Shown one piece after another: positions 1 to 12,711 of a stretch of DNA of 64,000 bases; position 1 is the first letter of the stretch, and every line of letters begins with the position of its first letter. The stretch is taken from contig CM072801.1 in the NCBI GenBank assembly GCA_037013495.1, positions 83,251,816 through 83,315,815 on the forward strand. Direction: 5' to 3'. The notes under the pieces are model-generated. The model was not told where the DNA came from, ran no database searches, and saw only the letters and a list, made by a program, of their open reading frames with translations. The DNA comes from Hippophae tibetana (taxonomy: Eukaryota > Streptophyta > Magnoliopsida > Rosales > Elaeagnaceae). The translations under genes and the position numbers were made by a program.

Positions 1-1089
1 CAATAATTGTTGGCCTTGGAATGGAACCTGATTTCGGTACCCAAATTCCATCGTTTACATAACTTATCGAGGGTTTTAAGATTTTCTCGTAAATTTCTAG
101 TTTACTTACCTTCGATTTGCTTCAATTGAGCTGTCAATGAGATATTGGTTCCGACAAAGGTTTCTTTAATTATTTGGTCATTAAATCTGTATTCTTCCTA
201 AAAAACTATGGGAGCAGAAAAAGAAAGGTGCTAGTTGTCATAACTTCAAAAATAACAAAACATTTGATGAATGAGACTTCCAACATCAAATAACCATAAC
301 TTTTGACTGGGGTATCGTAACGACTATTATAATATATCAAAATCGGAGCTCGTCTCGATCCATACAATAATTGTTGGCCTCGGAATGGAACCTGATTTCT
401 GTACCCAAATTCCATCGCTTACATAACTTATCGAGGCTTTTAAGATTTTGTCGTAAATTTCCGGTTTACTTACCTTCGATTTGCTTCAAAAGAGCTGTCA
501 ATGAGATATTGGTTCTGAAAAAGGTTTCTTTATTTATTTTGTCATTAAATCTGTATTCTTCCTAAAAACGTATGGGAGCAAAAACAAAAAGGGGCTAGTT
601 TTCAAAACTTCAAAAATATGAAAACATTTGATGAATCAGACTTCAAACATCAAATGACCATAACATTTGACTGGGGTATCGTAATGACTATTATAATATA
701 TCAAATCGAAGCCGTCTTGATCCATACAATAATTGTTGGCCTAGCATTGGAACCTGATTTCTGTTCCCAAATTCCATCATTTACATAAGTTATCGAGGGT
801 TTTAAGATTTTGTCGTAAATTTCCGGTTTACTTACCTTTGATTTGCTTCAATAGAGCTGTGAATGAGATATTGGTTCCGACAAAGGTTTCTTTATTTATT
901 TGGTCATTAAATCTGTATTCTTCCTAAAAACGTATGGGAGTAGAAAAAGAAAGGGGCTAGTTTTCAAAACTTCAAAAATACGAAATCATTTGATGATTAG
1001 ACTTCCAACATCAAATGACCATAACTTTTAACTAGGGTATCGTAACGACTATTATAATATATCAAAATCGGAGCTCGTCTCGATCCATA
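1..1089 (+). repeat. Left-edge module: three monomers (b/e-like, j', k2)
   Basis: Monomers start at 1, 365 and 727. The first carries ATTTTCTCG like types b and e of the 10-mer family (17071, 18161). The second has CTTCAAAAGAGC and GGTTCTGAAAAAGG, the marks of type j' (23614, 27612, 28338, 33061, 34151). The third has GGCCTAGCATTGG and CATCATTTACATAAG, the marks of type k2 (28700, 34513). The order j'-k2 followed by tetramer-type monomers recurs at 28338 and 34151, so the window opens at a junction between two higher-order families. Confidence 0.85.
625..656 (+). other. Perfect 9-bp inverted repeat with 14-base spacer (example)
   Basis: CATTTGATG (625-633) is the exact reverse complement of CATCAAATG (648-656), and 14 bases separate them. 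The arrangement is present in most young and Y monomers, with a 13-base spacer where the unit reads GATGATCAG. In units with CAAATAACC the outermost pair is lost. It lies directly upstream of the conserved ACCATAAC block. Confidence 0.8.
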
Positions 1090-2179
1090 CAATAATTGTT
1101 GGCCTCGGAATGGAACCTGATTTCTGTACCCAAATTCCATCGCTTACATAACTTATCGAGGCTTTTAAGATTTTGTCGTAAATTTCCGGTTTACTTACCT
1201 TCGATTTGCTTCAATAGAGCTGTAAATGAGATATTGGATCCGACAATGGTTTCTTTATTTATTTGGTCATTAAATCTATATTCTTCCTAAAAATGTATGG
1301 GAACAGAAAAAGAAAGGGGCTAGTTTTCAAAACTTCAAAAATACGAAAACATTTGATGATCAGACTTCCAACATCAAATGACCATAACTTTTAACTGGGG
1401 TATCGTAACGACTATTATAATATATCAAAATAGGAGCTCGTCTCGATCCATACAATAATTGTTGGCCTCGGAATGGAACCTGATTTCTTTACCCAAATTC
1501 CATCGTTTACATAACTTATCAAGGGTTTTAAGATTTTGTCGTAAATTTCCGGTTTACTTACCTTCGATTTGCTTCAATAGAGCTGTCAATGAGATATTGG
1601 TTCCGACAAAGGTTTCTTTATTTATTTGGTCATTAAATCTGTATTCTTCCTAAAAAACTATGGGAGCAGAAAAAAGAAAGGTGCTAGTTGTCATAACTTC
1701 AAAAATACGAAAACATTTGATGATCAGACTTCCAACATCAAATGACCATAACTTTTAACTGGGGTATCGTAACGACTATTATAATATATCAAAATAGGAG
1801 CTCGTCTCGATCCATACAATAATTGTTGGCCTCGGAATGGAACCTGATTTCTTTACCCAAATTCCATCGTTTACATAACTTATCAAGGGTTTTAAGATTT
1901 TGTCGTAAATTTCCGGTTTACTTACCTTCGATTTGCTTCAATAGAGCTGTCAATGAGATATTGGTTCCGACAAAGGTTTCTTTATTTATTTGGTCATTAA
2001 ATCTGTATTCTTCCTAAAAAACTATGGGAGCAGAAAAAGAAAGGTGCTAGTTGTCATAACTTCAAAAATAACAAAACATTTGATGAATCATACTTCCAAC
2101 ATCAAATGACCATCACTTTTGACTGGGGTATCGTAACGACTATTATAATATATCAAATCGGAGCTCGTCTCGATCCAAA
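1090..2179 (+). repeat. Incomplete tetramer: P-L-L
   Basis: Monomers start at 1090, 1453 and 1817. The first is type P: GAGGCTTTT, GTAAATGAG and a GGATCC in place of GGTTCC. The next two are type L: TTTCTTTACCC and TATCAAGGG. Compared with the P-R-L-L tetramer that follows, the R monomer is missing, so this is either a partial unit or the place where the tetramer began. The first L carries the AGAAAAAAGAAAGG run and the second AGAAAAAGAAAGG, as in the full tetramers. Confidence 0.85.
1742..1794 (+). other. Near-invariant block of the monomer (example in the unit at 1453)
   Basis: The stretch ATGACCATAACTTTT, then GGTATCGTAACGACTATTAT and AATATATCAAA, is recognisable in young, transition, X and Y monomers alike, while the flanking parts differ. 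The TAACGACTATTATAATATAT portion is the least variable part of the whole array. It includes the palindrome ATTATAAT. Conservation across old and young units could reflect a binding or nucleosome-positioning role or simply frequent conversion. I recall a similar AAAGTTATG..CATTTGA block in soybean CentGm satellites, unchecked here. Confidence 0.7.
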
Positions 2180-3632
2180 CAATAATTGTTGGCCTCGGAA
2201 TGGAACCTGATTTCTGTACCCAAATTCCATCGCTTACATAACTTATCGAGGCTTTTAAGATTTTGTCGTAAATTTCCTGTTTACTTACCTTCGATTTGCT
2301 TCAATAGAGCTGTAAATGAGATATTGGATCCGACAATGGTTTCTTTATTTATTTGGTCATTAAATCTGTATTCTTCCTAAAAATGTGTGGGAACAGAAAA
2401 AGAAAGGGGCTAGTTTTCAAAACTTCAAAAATACGAAAACATTTGATGATCAGACTTCCAACATCAAATGACCATAACTTTTAACTTGGGTATCGTAACG
2501 ACTATTATAATATATAAAAATCGGAGCTCGTCTCGATCCATACAATAATTGTTGGCCTCGGAATGGAACCTGATTTCTATACGCAAATTCCATCGCTTAC
2601 ATAACTTATCGAGGCTTTTAAGATTTTGTCGTAAATTTCCGGTTTACTTACCTTCGATTTGCTTCAATAGAGCTGTAAATGAGATATTGGATCCGACAAT
2701 GGTTTCTTTATTTATTTGGTCAGTAAATCTGTATTCTTCCTAAAAATGTATGGGAACAGAAAAAGAAAGGGGCTAGTTTTCAAAACTTCAAAAATACGAA
2801 AACATTTGATGATCAGACTTCCAACATCAAATGACCATAACTTTTAACTGGGGTATCGTAATGACTATTATAATATATCAAAATAGGAGCTCGTCTCGAT
2901 CCATACAATAATTGTTGGCCTCGGAATGGAACCTGATTTCTTTACCCAAATTCCATCGTTTACATAACTTATCAAGGGTTTTAAGATTTTGTCGTAAATT
3001 TCCGGTTTACTTACCTTCGATTTGCTTCAATAGAGCTGTCAATGAGATATTGGTTCCGACAAAGGTTTCTTTATTTATTTGGTCATTAAATCTGTATTCT
3101 TCCTAAAAAACTATGGGAGCAGAAAAAAGAAAGGTGCTAGTTGTCATAACTTCAAAAATACGAAAACATTTGATGATCAGACTTCCAACATCAAATGACC
3201 ATAACTTTTAACTGGGGTATCGTAACGACTATTATAATATATCAAAATAGGAGCTCGTCTCGATCCATACAATAATTGTTGGCCTCGGAATGGAACCTGA
3301 TTTCTTTACCCAAATTCCATCGTTAACATAACTTATCAAGGGTTTTAAGATTTTGTCGTAAATTTCCGGTTTACTTACCTTCGATTTGCTTCAATAGAGC
3401 TGTCAATGAGATATTGGTTCCGACAAAGGTTTCTTTATTTATTTGGTCATTAAATCTGTATTCTTCCTAAAAAACTATGGGAGCAGAAAAAGAAAGGTGC
3501 TAGTTGTCATAACTTCAAAAATAACAAAACATTTGATGAATCAAACTTCCAACATCAAATGACCATCACTTTTGACTGGGGTATCGTAACGACTATTATA
3601 ATATATCAAATCGGAGCTCGTCTCGATCCAAA
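2180..3632 (+). repeat. Tetramer higher-order repeat P-R-L-L, copy 1 (1453 bp)
   Basis: Monomers start at 2180 (P), 2543 (R), 2906 (L1) and 3270 (L2). R differs from P mainly by TACGCAAAT in place of TACCCAAAT. L1 and L2 share TTTACCC and TATCAAGGG; L1 has the longer A run before GAAAGG, and L2 ends with GACCATCACTTTTGAC and CGATCCAAAC. The P monomer here differs from the P of the next copy at only three bases by eye, while P, R and L differ from one another much more. That contrast is the mark of a true higher-order repeat. Confidence 0.92.
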
Positions 3633-5085
3633 CAATAATTGTTGGCCTCGGAATGGAACCTGATTTCTGTACCCAAATTCCATCGCTTACATAACTTATC
3701 GAGGCTTTTAAGATTTTGTCGTAAATTTCCGGTTTACTTACCTTCGATTTGCTTCAATAGAGCTGTAAATGAGATATTGGATCCGACAATGGTTTCTTTA
3801 TTTATTTGGTCATTAAATCTGTATTCTTCCTAAAAATGTATGGGAACAGAAAAAGAAAGGGGCTAGTTTTCAAAACTTCAAAAATACGAAAACATTTGAT
3901 GATCAGACTTCCAACATCAAATGACCATAACTTTTAACTTGGGTATCGTAACGACTATTATAATATATCAAAATCGGAGCTCGTCTCGATCCATACAATA
4001 ATTGTTGGCCTCGGAATGGAACCTGATTTCTGTACGCAAATTTCATCGCTTACATAACTTATCGAGGCTTTTAAGATTTTGTCGTAAATTTCCGGTTTAC
4101 TTACCTTCGATTTGCTTCAATAGAGCTGTAAATGAGATATTGGATCCGACAATGGTTTCTTTATTTATTTGGTCATTAAATCTGTATTCTTCCTAAAAAT
4201 GTATGGGAACAGAAAAAGAAAGGGGCTAGTTTTCAAAACTTCAAAAATACGAAAACATTTGATGATCAGACTTCCAACATCAAATGACCATAACTTTTAA
4301 CTAGGGTATCGTAACGACTATTATAATATATCAAAATAGGAGCTCGTCTCGATCCATACAATAATTGTTGGCCTCGGAATGGAACCTGATTTCTTTACCC
4401 AAATTCCATCGTTTACATAACTTATCAAGGGTTTTAAGATTTTGTCGTAAATTTCCGGTTTACTTACCTTCGATTTGCTTCAATAGAGCTGTCAATGAGA
4501 TATTGGTTCCGACAAAGGTTTCTTTATTTATTTGGTCATTAAATCTGTATTCTTCCTAAAAAACTATGGGAGCAGAAAAAAGAAAGGTGCTAGTTGTCAT
4601 AACTTCAAAAATACGAAAACATTTGATGATCAGACTTCCAACATCAAATGACCATAACTTTTAACTGGGGTATCGTAACGACTATTATAATATATCAAAA
4701 TAGGAGCTCGTCTCGATCCATACAATAATTGTTGGCCTCGGAATGGAACCTGATTTCTTTACCCAAATTCCATCGTTTACATAACTTATCAAGGGTTTTA
4801 AGATTTTGTCGTAAATTTCCGGTTTACTTACCTTCGATTTGCTTCAATAGAGCTGTCAATGAGATATTGGTTCCGACAAAGGTTTCTTTATTTATTTGGT
4901 CATTAAATCTGTATTCTTCCTAAAAAACTATGGGAGCAGAAAAAGAAAGGTGCTAGTTGTCATAACTTCCAAAATAACAAAACATTTGATGAATCAAATT
5001 TCCAACATCAAATGACCATCACTTTTGACTGGGGTATCGTAACGACTATTATAATATATCAAATCGGAGCTCGTCTCGATCCAAA
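3633..5085 (+). repeat. Tetramer higher-order repeat P-R-L-L, copy 2 (1453 bp)
   Basis: Monomers start at 3633 (P), 3996 (R), 4359 (L1) and 4723 (L2). The order and subtype marks are the same as in copy 1, at exactly 1453 bp. The R monomer reads ATTTCATCG where copy 1 reads ATTCCATCG; the R monomers at 5449, 7990 and 8717 share this, so the copies can be grouped further. Confidence 0.92.
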
Positions 5086-6537
5086 CAATAATTGTTGGCC
5101 TCGGAATGGAACCTGATTTCTGTACCCAAATTCCATCGCTTACATAACTTATCGAGGCTTTTAAGATTTTGTCGTAAATTTCGGGTTTACTTACCTTCGA
5201 TTTGCTTCAATAGAGCTGTAAATGAGATAATGGATCCGACAATGGTTTCTTTATTTATTTGGTCATTAAATCTGTATTCTTCCTAAAAATGTATGGGAAG
5301 AGAAAAAGAAAGGGGCTAGTTTTCAAAACTTCAAAAATACGAAAACATTTGATGATCAGACTTCCAACATCAAATGACCATAACTTTTAACTTGGGTATC
5401 GTAACGACTATTATAATATATCAAAATCGGAGCTCGTCTCGATCCATACAATAATTGTTGGCCTCGGAATGGAACCTGATTTCTGTACGCAAATTTCATC
5501 GCTTACATAACTTATCGAGGCTTTTAAGATTTTGTCGTAAATTTCCGGTTTACTTACCTTCGATTTGCTTCAATAGAGCTGTAAATGAGATATTGGATCC
5601 GACAATGGTTTCTTTATTTATTTGGTCATAAAATCTGTATTCTTCCTAAAAATGTATGGGAACAGAAAAAGAAAGGGGCTAGTTTTCAAAACTTCAAAAA
5701 TACGAAAACATTTGATGATCAGACTTCCAACATCAAATGACCATAACTTTTAACTGGGGTATCGTAACGACTATTATAATATATCAAAATAGGAGCTCGT
5801 CTCGATCCATACAATAATTGTTGGCCTCGGAATGGAACCTGATTTCTTTACCCAAATTCCATCGTTTACATAATTTTCAAGGGTTTTAAGATTTTGTCGT
5901 AAATTTCCGGTTTACTTACCTTCGATTTGCTTCAATAGAGCTGTCAATGAGATATTGGTTCCGACAAAGGTTTCTTTATTTATTTGGTCATTAAATCTGT
6001 ATTCTTCCTAAAAAACTATGGGAGCAGAAAAAAGAAAGGTGCTAGTTGTCATAACTTCAAAAATACGAAAACATTTGATGATCAGACTTCCAACATCAAA
6101 TGACCATAACTTTTAACTCGGGTATCGTAACGACTATTATAATATATCAAAATAGGAGCTCGTCTCGATCCATACAATAATTGTTGGCCTCGGAATGGAA
6201 CCTGATTTCTTTACCCAAATTCCATCGTTTACATAACTTATCAAGGGTTTTAAGATTTTGTCGTAAATTTCCGGTTTACTTACCTTCGATTTGCTTCAAT
6301 AGAGCTGTCAATGAGATATTGGTTCCGACAAAGGTTTCTTTATTTATTTGGTCATTAAATCTGTATTCTTCCTAAAAAACTATGGGAGCAGAAAAAGAAA
6401 GGTGCTAGTTGTCATAACTTCAAAAATAACAAAACATTTGATGAATCAAACTTCCAACATCAAATGACCATCACTTTTGACTGGGGTATCGTAACGACTA
6501 TTATAATATATCAAATCGGAGCTCGTCTCGATCCAAA
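5086..6537 (+). repeat. Tetramer higher-order repeat P-R-L-L, copy 3 (1452 bp)
   Basis: Monomers start at 5086 (P), 5449 (R), 5812 (L1) and 6175 (L2). Same order as copies 1 and 2. The L1 monomer reads CATAATTTTCAAGG in place of CATAACTTATCAAGG, a one-base loss with changes around it, which explains the unit being one base shorter. Confidence 0.92.
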
Positions 6538-8353
6538 CAATAATTGTTGGCCTCGGAATGGAACCTGATTTCTGTACCCAAATTCCATCGCTTACATAAC
6601 TTATCGAGGCTTTTAAGATTTTGTCGTAAATTTCCGGTTTACTTACCTTCGATTTGCTTCAATAGAGCTGTAAATGAGATATTGGATCCGACAATGGTTT
6701 CTTTATTTATTTGGTCATTAAATCTGTATTCTTCCTAAAAATGTATGGGAACAGAAAAAGAAAGGGGCTAGTTTTCAAAACTTCAAAAATACGAAAACAT
6801 TTGATGATCAGACTTCCAACATCAAATGACCATAACTTTTAACTTGGGTATCGTAACGACTATTATAATATATCAAAATCGGAGCTCGTCTCGATCCATA
6901 CAATAATTGTTGGCCTCGGAATGGAACCTGATTTCTGTACGCAAATTCCATCGCTTACATAACTTATCGAGGCGTTTAAGATTTTGTCGTAAATTTCCGG
7001 TTTACTTACCTTCGATTTGCTTCAATAGAGCTGTAAATGAGATATTGGATCCGACAATGGTTTCTTTATTTATTTGGTCATTAAATCTGTATTCTTCCTA
7101 AAAATGTATGGGAACAGAAAAAGAAAGGGGCTAGTTTTCAAAACTTCAAAAATACGAAAATATTTGATGATCAGACTTCCAACATCAAATGACCATAACT
7201 TTTAACTGGGGTATCGTAACGACTATTATAATATATCAAAATAGGAGCTCGTCTCGATCCATACAATAATTGTTGGCCTCGGAATGGAACCTGATTTCTT
7301 TACCCAAATTCCATCGTTTACATAACTTATCAAGGGTTTTAAGATTTTGTCGTAAATTTCCGGTTTACTTACCTTCGATTTGCTTCAATAGAGCTGTCTA
7401 TGAGATATTGGTTCCGAAAAAGGATTCTTTATTTATTTGGTCATTAAATCTGTATTCTTCCTAAAAACGTATGGGAGCAGAAACAGAAAGGGTCTAGTTT
7501 TCAAAACTTCAAAAATACGAATACATTTGATGAATCAGACTTCAAACATCAAATGACCATAACATTTGATTGGGGTATCGTAACGACTATTATAATATAT
7601 CAAATCGGAGCTCGTCTCGATCCATACAATAATTGTTGGCCTCGGAATGGAACCTGATTTCTGTACCCAAATTCCATCGCTTACATAACTTATCGAGGGT
7701 TTTAATATTTTGTAGTAAATTTCTGGTTTACTTACCTTAGATTTGCTTCAATAGAGCTGTCAATGAGATATTGGTTCCGAAAAAGGTTTCTTTATTTATT
7801 AGGTGATTAAATCTGTATTCTTCCTAAAAACTTATGGGAGCAGAGACAGAAACGGGCTAGTTTTCAAAACTTCAAAAATACGAAAACATTTGATGAATCA
7901 GACTTCCAACATCAAATGACCATAACTTTTAACTTGGGTATCGTAACGACTATTATAATATATCAAAATCGGAGCTCGTCTCGATCCATACAATAATTGT
8001 TGGCCTCGGAATGGAACCTGATTTCTGTACGCAAATTTCATCGCTTACATAACTTATCGAGGCTTTTAAGATTTTGTCGTTAATTTCCGGTTTACTTACC
8101 TTCGATTTGCTTCAATAGAGCTGTAAATGAGATATTGGATCCGACAATGGTTTCTTTATTTATTTGGTCATTAAATCTGTATTCTTCCTAAAAATGTATG
8201 GGAACAGAAAAAGAAAGGTGCTAGTTGTCATAACTTCAAAAATAACAAAACATTTGATGAATCAAACTTCCAACATCAAATGACCATCACTTTTGACTGG
8301 GGTATCGTAACGACTATTATAATATATCAAATCGGAGCTCGTCTCGATCCAAA
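6538..8353 (+). repeat. Disrupted stretch: P-R-L'-N-R/L hybrid (five monomers)
   Basis: Monomers start at 6538, 6901, 7264, 7627 and 7990. The first two are P and R (R with GAGGCGTTTAAG). The third, L', is L-like at the head but has GCTGTCTATGAG and GAAAAAGGATTC. The fourth, N, has TTTTAATATTTTGTAGTAAA and is new to the tetramer. The fifth starts as R (TACGCAAATTTC, GGATCC) and ends as L2 (GTGCTAGTTGTCAT, GACCATCAC), so it is a recombinant. The L'-N pair recurs at 10896, 12712 and 15618. Confidence 0.88.
8204..8219 (+). other. Recombination junction, R head to L2 tail
   Basis: In the monomer starting at 7990 the last R-type base is the A of GGGAACAG at 8204 and the first L2-type base is the T of GGTGCTAG at 8219. 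The exchange therefore lies within 15 bases. Joining R directly to the tail of L2 drops two monomers from P-R-L-L, as unequal crossing-over with a two-monomer offset would do. Confidence 0.75.
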
Positions 8354-9806
8354 CAATAATTGTTGGCCTCGGAATGGAACCTGATTTCTGTACCCAAATT
8401 CCATCGCTTACATAACTTATTGAGGCTTTTAAGATTTTGTCGTAAATTTCCGGTTTACTTACCTTCGATTTGCTTCAATAGAGCTGTAAATGAGATATTG
8501 GATCCGACAATGGTTTCTTTATTTATTTGGTCATTAAATCTGTATTCTTCCTAAAAATGTATGGGAACAGAAAAAGAAAGGGGCTAGTTTTCAAAACTTC
8601 AAAAATACGAAAACATTTGATGATCAGACTTCCAACATCAAATGACCATAACTTTTAACTTGGGTATCGTAACGACTATTATAATATATCAAAATCGGAG
8701 CTCGTCTCGATCCATACAATAATTGTTGGCCTCGGAATGGAACCTGATTTCTGTACGCAAATTTCATCGCTTACATAACTTATCGAGGCTTTTAAGATTT
8801 TGTCGTAAATTTCCGGTTTACTTACCTTCGATTTGCTTCAATAGAGCTGTAAATGAGATATTGGATCCGACAATGGTTTCTTTATTTATTTGGTCATTAA
8901 ATCTGTATTCTTCCTAAAAATGTATGGGAACAGAAAAAGAAAGGGGCTAGTTTTCAAAACTTCAAAAATACGAAAACATTTGATGATCAGACTACCAACA
9001 TCAAATGACCATAACTTTTAACTGGGGTATCGTAACGACTATTATAATATATCAAAATAGGAGCTCGTCTCGATCCATACAATAATTGTTGGCCTCGGAA
9101 TGGAACCTGATTTCTTTACCCAAATTCCATCGTTTACATAACTTATCAAGGGTTTTAAGATTTTGTCGTAAATTTCCGGTTTACTTACCTTCGATTTGCT
9201 TCAATAGAGCTGTCAATGAGATATTGGTTCCGACAAAGGTTTCTTTATTTATTTGGTCATTAAATCTGTATTCTTCCTAAAAAACTATGGGAGCAGAAAA
9301 AAGAAAGGTGCTAGTTGTCATAACTTCAAAAATACGAAAACATTTGATGATCAGACTTCCAACATCAAATGACCATAACTTTTAACTGGGGTATCGTAAC
9401 GACTATTATAATATATCAAAATAGGAGCTCGTCTCGATCCATACAATAATTGTTGGCCTCGGAATGGAACCTGATTTCTTTACCCAAATTCCATCGTTTA
9501 CATAACTTATCAAGGGTTTTAAGATTTTGTCGTAAATTTCCGGTTTACTTACCTTCGATTTGCTTCAATAGAGCTGTCAATGAGATATTGGTTCCGACAA
9601 AGGTTTCTTTATTTATTTGGTCATTAAATCTGTATTCTTCCTAAAAAACTATGGGAGCAGAAAAAGAAAGGTGCTAGTTGTCATAACTTCAAAAATAACA
9701 AAACATTTGATGAATCAAACTTCCAACATCAAATGACCATCACTTTTGACTGGGGTATCGTAACGACTATTATAATATATCAAATCGGAGCTCGTCTCGA
9801 TCCAAA
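8354..9806 (+). repeat. Tetramer higher-order repeat P-R-L-L, copy 4 (1453 bp)
   Basis: Monomers start at 8354 (P), 8717 (R), 9080 (L1) and 9444 (L2). It has the same order and length as the copies at 2180-6537, from which it is separated by the disrupted stretch. The next P starts at 9807, exactly 1453 bp on. Confidence 0.92.
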
Positions 9807-10895
9807 CAATAATTGTTGGCCTCGGAATGGAACCTGATTTCTGTACCCAAATTCCATCGCTTACATAACTTATCGAGGCTTTTAAGATTTTGTCGTAAAT
9901 TTCCTGTTTACTTACCTTCGATTTGCTTCAATAGAGCTGTAAATGAGATATTGGATCCGACAATGGTTTCTTTATTTATTTGGTCATTAAATCTTTATTC
10001 TTCCTAAAAATGTATGGGAACAGAAAAAGAAAGGGGCTAGTTTTCAAAACTTCAAAAATACGAAAACATTTGATGATCAGACTTCCAACATCAAATGACC
10101 ATAACTTTTAACTTGGGTATCGTAACGACTATTATAATATATCAAAATCGGAGCTCGTCTCGATCCATACAATAATTGTTGGCCTCGGAATGGAACCTGA
10201 TTTCTGTACGCAAATTCCATCGCTTACATAACTTATCGAGGCGTTTAAGATTTTGTCGTAAATTTCCGGTTTACTTACCTTCGATTTGCTTCAATAGAGC
10301 TGTAAATGAGATATTGGATCCGACAATGGTTTCTTTATTTATTTGGTCATTAAATCTGTATTCTTCCTAAAAATGTATGGGAACAGAAAAAGAAAGGGGC
10401 TAGTTTTCAAAACTTCAAAAATACGAAAACATTTGATGATCAGACTTCCAACATCAAATGACCATAACTTTTAACTGGGGTATCGTAACGACTATTATAA
10501 TATATCAAAATAGGAGCTCGTCTCGATCCATACAATAATTGTTGGCCTCGGAATGGAACCTGATTTCTTTACCCAAATTCCATCGTTTACATAACTTATC
10601 AAGGGTTTTAAGATTTTGTCGTTAATTTCCGGTTTACTTACCTTCGATTTGCTTCAATAGAGCTGTAAATGAGATATTGGATCCGACAATGGTTTCTTTA
10701 TTTATTTGGTCATTAAATCTGTATTCTTCCTAAAAATGTATGGGAACAGAAAAAGAAAGGGGCTAGTTTTCAAAACTTCAAAAATACGAAAACATTTGAT
10801 GATCAGACTTCCAACATCAAATGACCATAACTTTTAACTTGGGTATCGTAACGACTATTATAATATATCAAAATCGGAGCTCGTCTTGATCCATA

Positions 10896-12711
10896 CAATA
10901 ATTGTTGGCCTCGGAATGGAACCTGATTTCTTTACCCAAATTCCATCGTTTACATAACTTATCAAGGGTTTTAAGATTTTGTCGTAAATTTCCGGTTTAC
11001 TTACCTTCGATTTGCTTCAATAGAGCTGTCTATGAGATATTGGTTCCGAAAAAGGATTCTTTATTTATTTGGTCATTAAATCTGTATTCTTCCTAAAAAC
11101 GTATGGGAGTAGAAACAGAAAGGGTCTAGTTTTCAAAACTTCAAAAATACGAAAACATTTGATGAATCAGACTTCAAACATCAAATGACCATAACATTTG
11201 ATTGGGGTATCGTAACGACTATTATAATATATCAAATCGGAGCTCGTCTCGATCCATACAATAATTGTTGGCCTCGGAATGGAACCTGGTTTCTGTACCC
11301 AAATTCCATCGCTTACATAACTTATCGAGGGTTTTAATATTTTGTAGTAAATTTCTGGTTTACTTACCTTAGATTTGCTTCAATAGAGCTGTCAATGAGA
11401 TATTGGTTCCGAAAAAGGTTTCTTTATTTATTAGGTCATTAAATCTGTATTCTTCCTAAAAACTTATGGGAGCAGAGACAGAAACGGGCTAGTTTTCAAA
11501 ACTTCAAAAATACGAAAACATTTGATGAATCAGACTTCAAACATCAAATGACCATAACATTTGACTGGGGTATCGTAACGACTATTATAATATATCAAAT
11601 TGAAGCTCGTCTCGATCCTTACAATAATTGTTGGCCTCGGAATGGAACCTGATTTCGGTACCCAAATTCCATCGTTTACATAACTTATCGAGGGTTTTAA
11701 GATTTTGTCGTAAATTTCCGGTTTACTTACCTTCGATTTCCTTCAATAGAGGTGTCAATGAGATATTGGTTCCGACAAAGGTTTCTTTATTTATTTGGTC
11801 ATTAAATCTGTATTCTTTCTAAAAAACTATGGGAGCAGAAAAAGAAAGGTGCTAGTTGTCATAACTTCAAAAATAACAAAACATTTGATGAATGAGACTT
11901 CCAACATCAAATGACCATAACTTTTAACTGGGGTATCGTAACGACTATTATAATATATCAAAATAGGAGCTCGTCTCGATCCATACAATAATTGTTGGCC
12001 TCGGAATGGAACCTGATTTCTTTACCCAAATTCCATCGTTTACATAACTTATCAAGGGTTTTAAGATTTTGTCGTAAATTTCCGGTTTACTTACCTTCGA
12101 TTTGCTTCAATAGAGCTGTAAATGAGATATTGGATCCGACAATGGTTTCTTTATTTATTTGGTCATTAAATCTGTATTCTTCCTAAAAATGTATGGGAAC
12201 AGAAAAAGAAAGGGGCTAGTTTTCAAAACTTCAAAAATACGAAAACATTTGATGATAAGACTTCCAACATCAAATGACCATAACTTTTAACTGGGGTATC
12301 GTAACGACTATTATAATATATCAAAATAGGAGCTCGTCTCGATCCATACAATAATTGTTGGCCTCGGAATGGAACCTGATTTCTTTACCCAAATTCCATC
12401 GTTTACATAACTTATCAAGGGTTTTAAGATTTTGTCGTTAATTTCCGGTTTACTTACCTTCGATTTGCTTCAATAGAGCTGTAAATGAGATATTGGATCC
12501 GACAATGGTTTCTTTATTTATTTGGTCATTAAATCTGTATTCTTCCTAAAAATGTATGGGAACAGAAAAAGAAAGGGGCTAGTTTTCAAAACTTCAAAAA
12601 TACGAAAACATTTGATGATCAGACTTCCAACATCAAATGACCATAACTTTTAACTTGGGTATCGTAACGACTATTATAATATATCAAAATCGGAGCTCGT
12701 CTTGATCCATA
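10896..12711 (+). repeat. Pentamer L'-N-G-L*-H inside the 13-mer, copy 1 (1816 bp)
   Basis: Five monomers at 10896, 11259, 11622, 11986 and 12349. Private marks are GGGAGTAGAAACAG in L' (GGGAGCAGAAACAG in the L' at 7264), AACCTGGTTTCTG in N, and GATTTCCTTCAATAGAGG in G. All three recur at a 1816-bp distance in the next copy and at 15618-16707. Confidence 0.88.
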
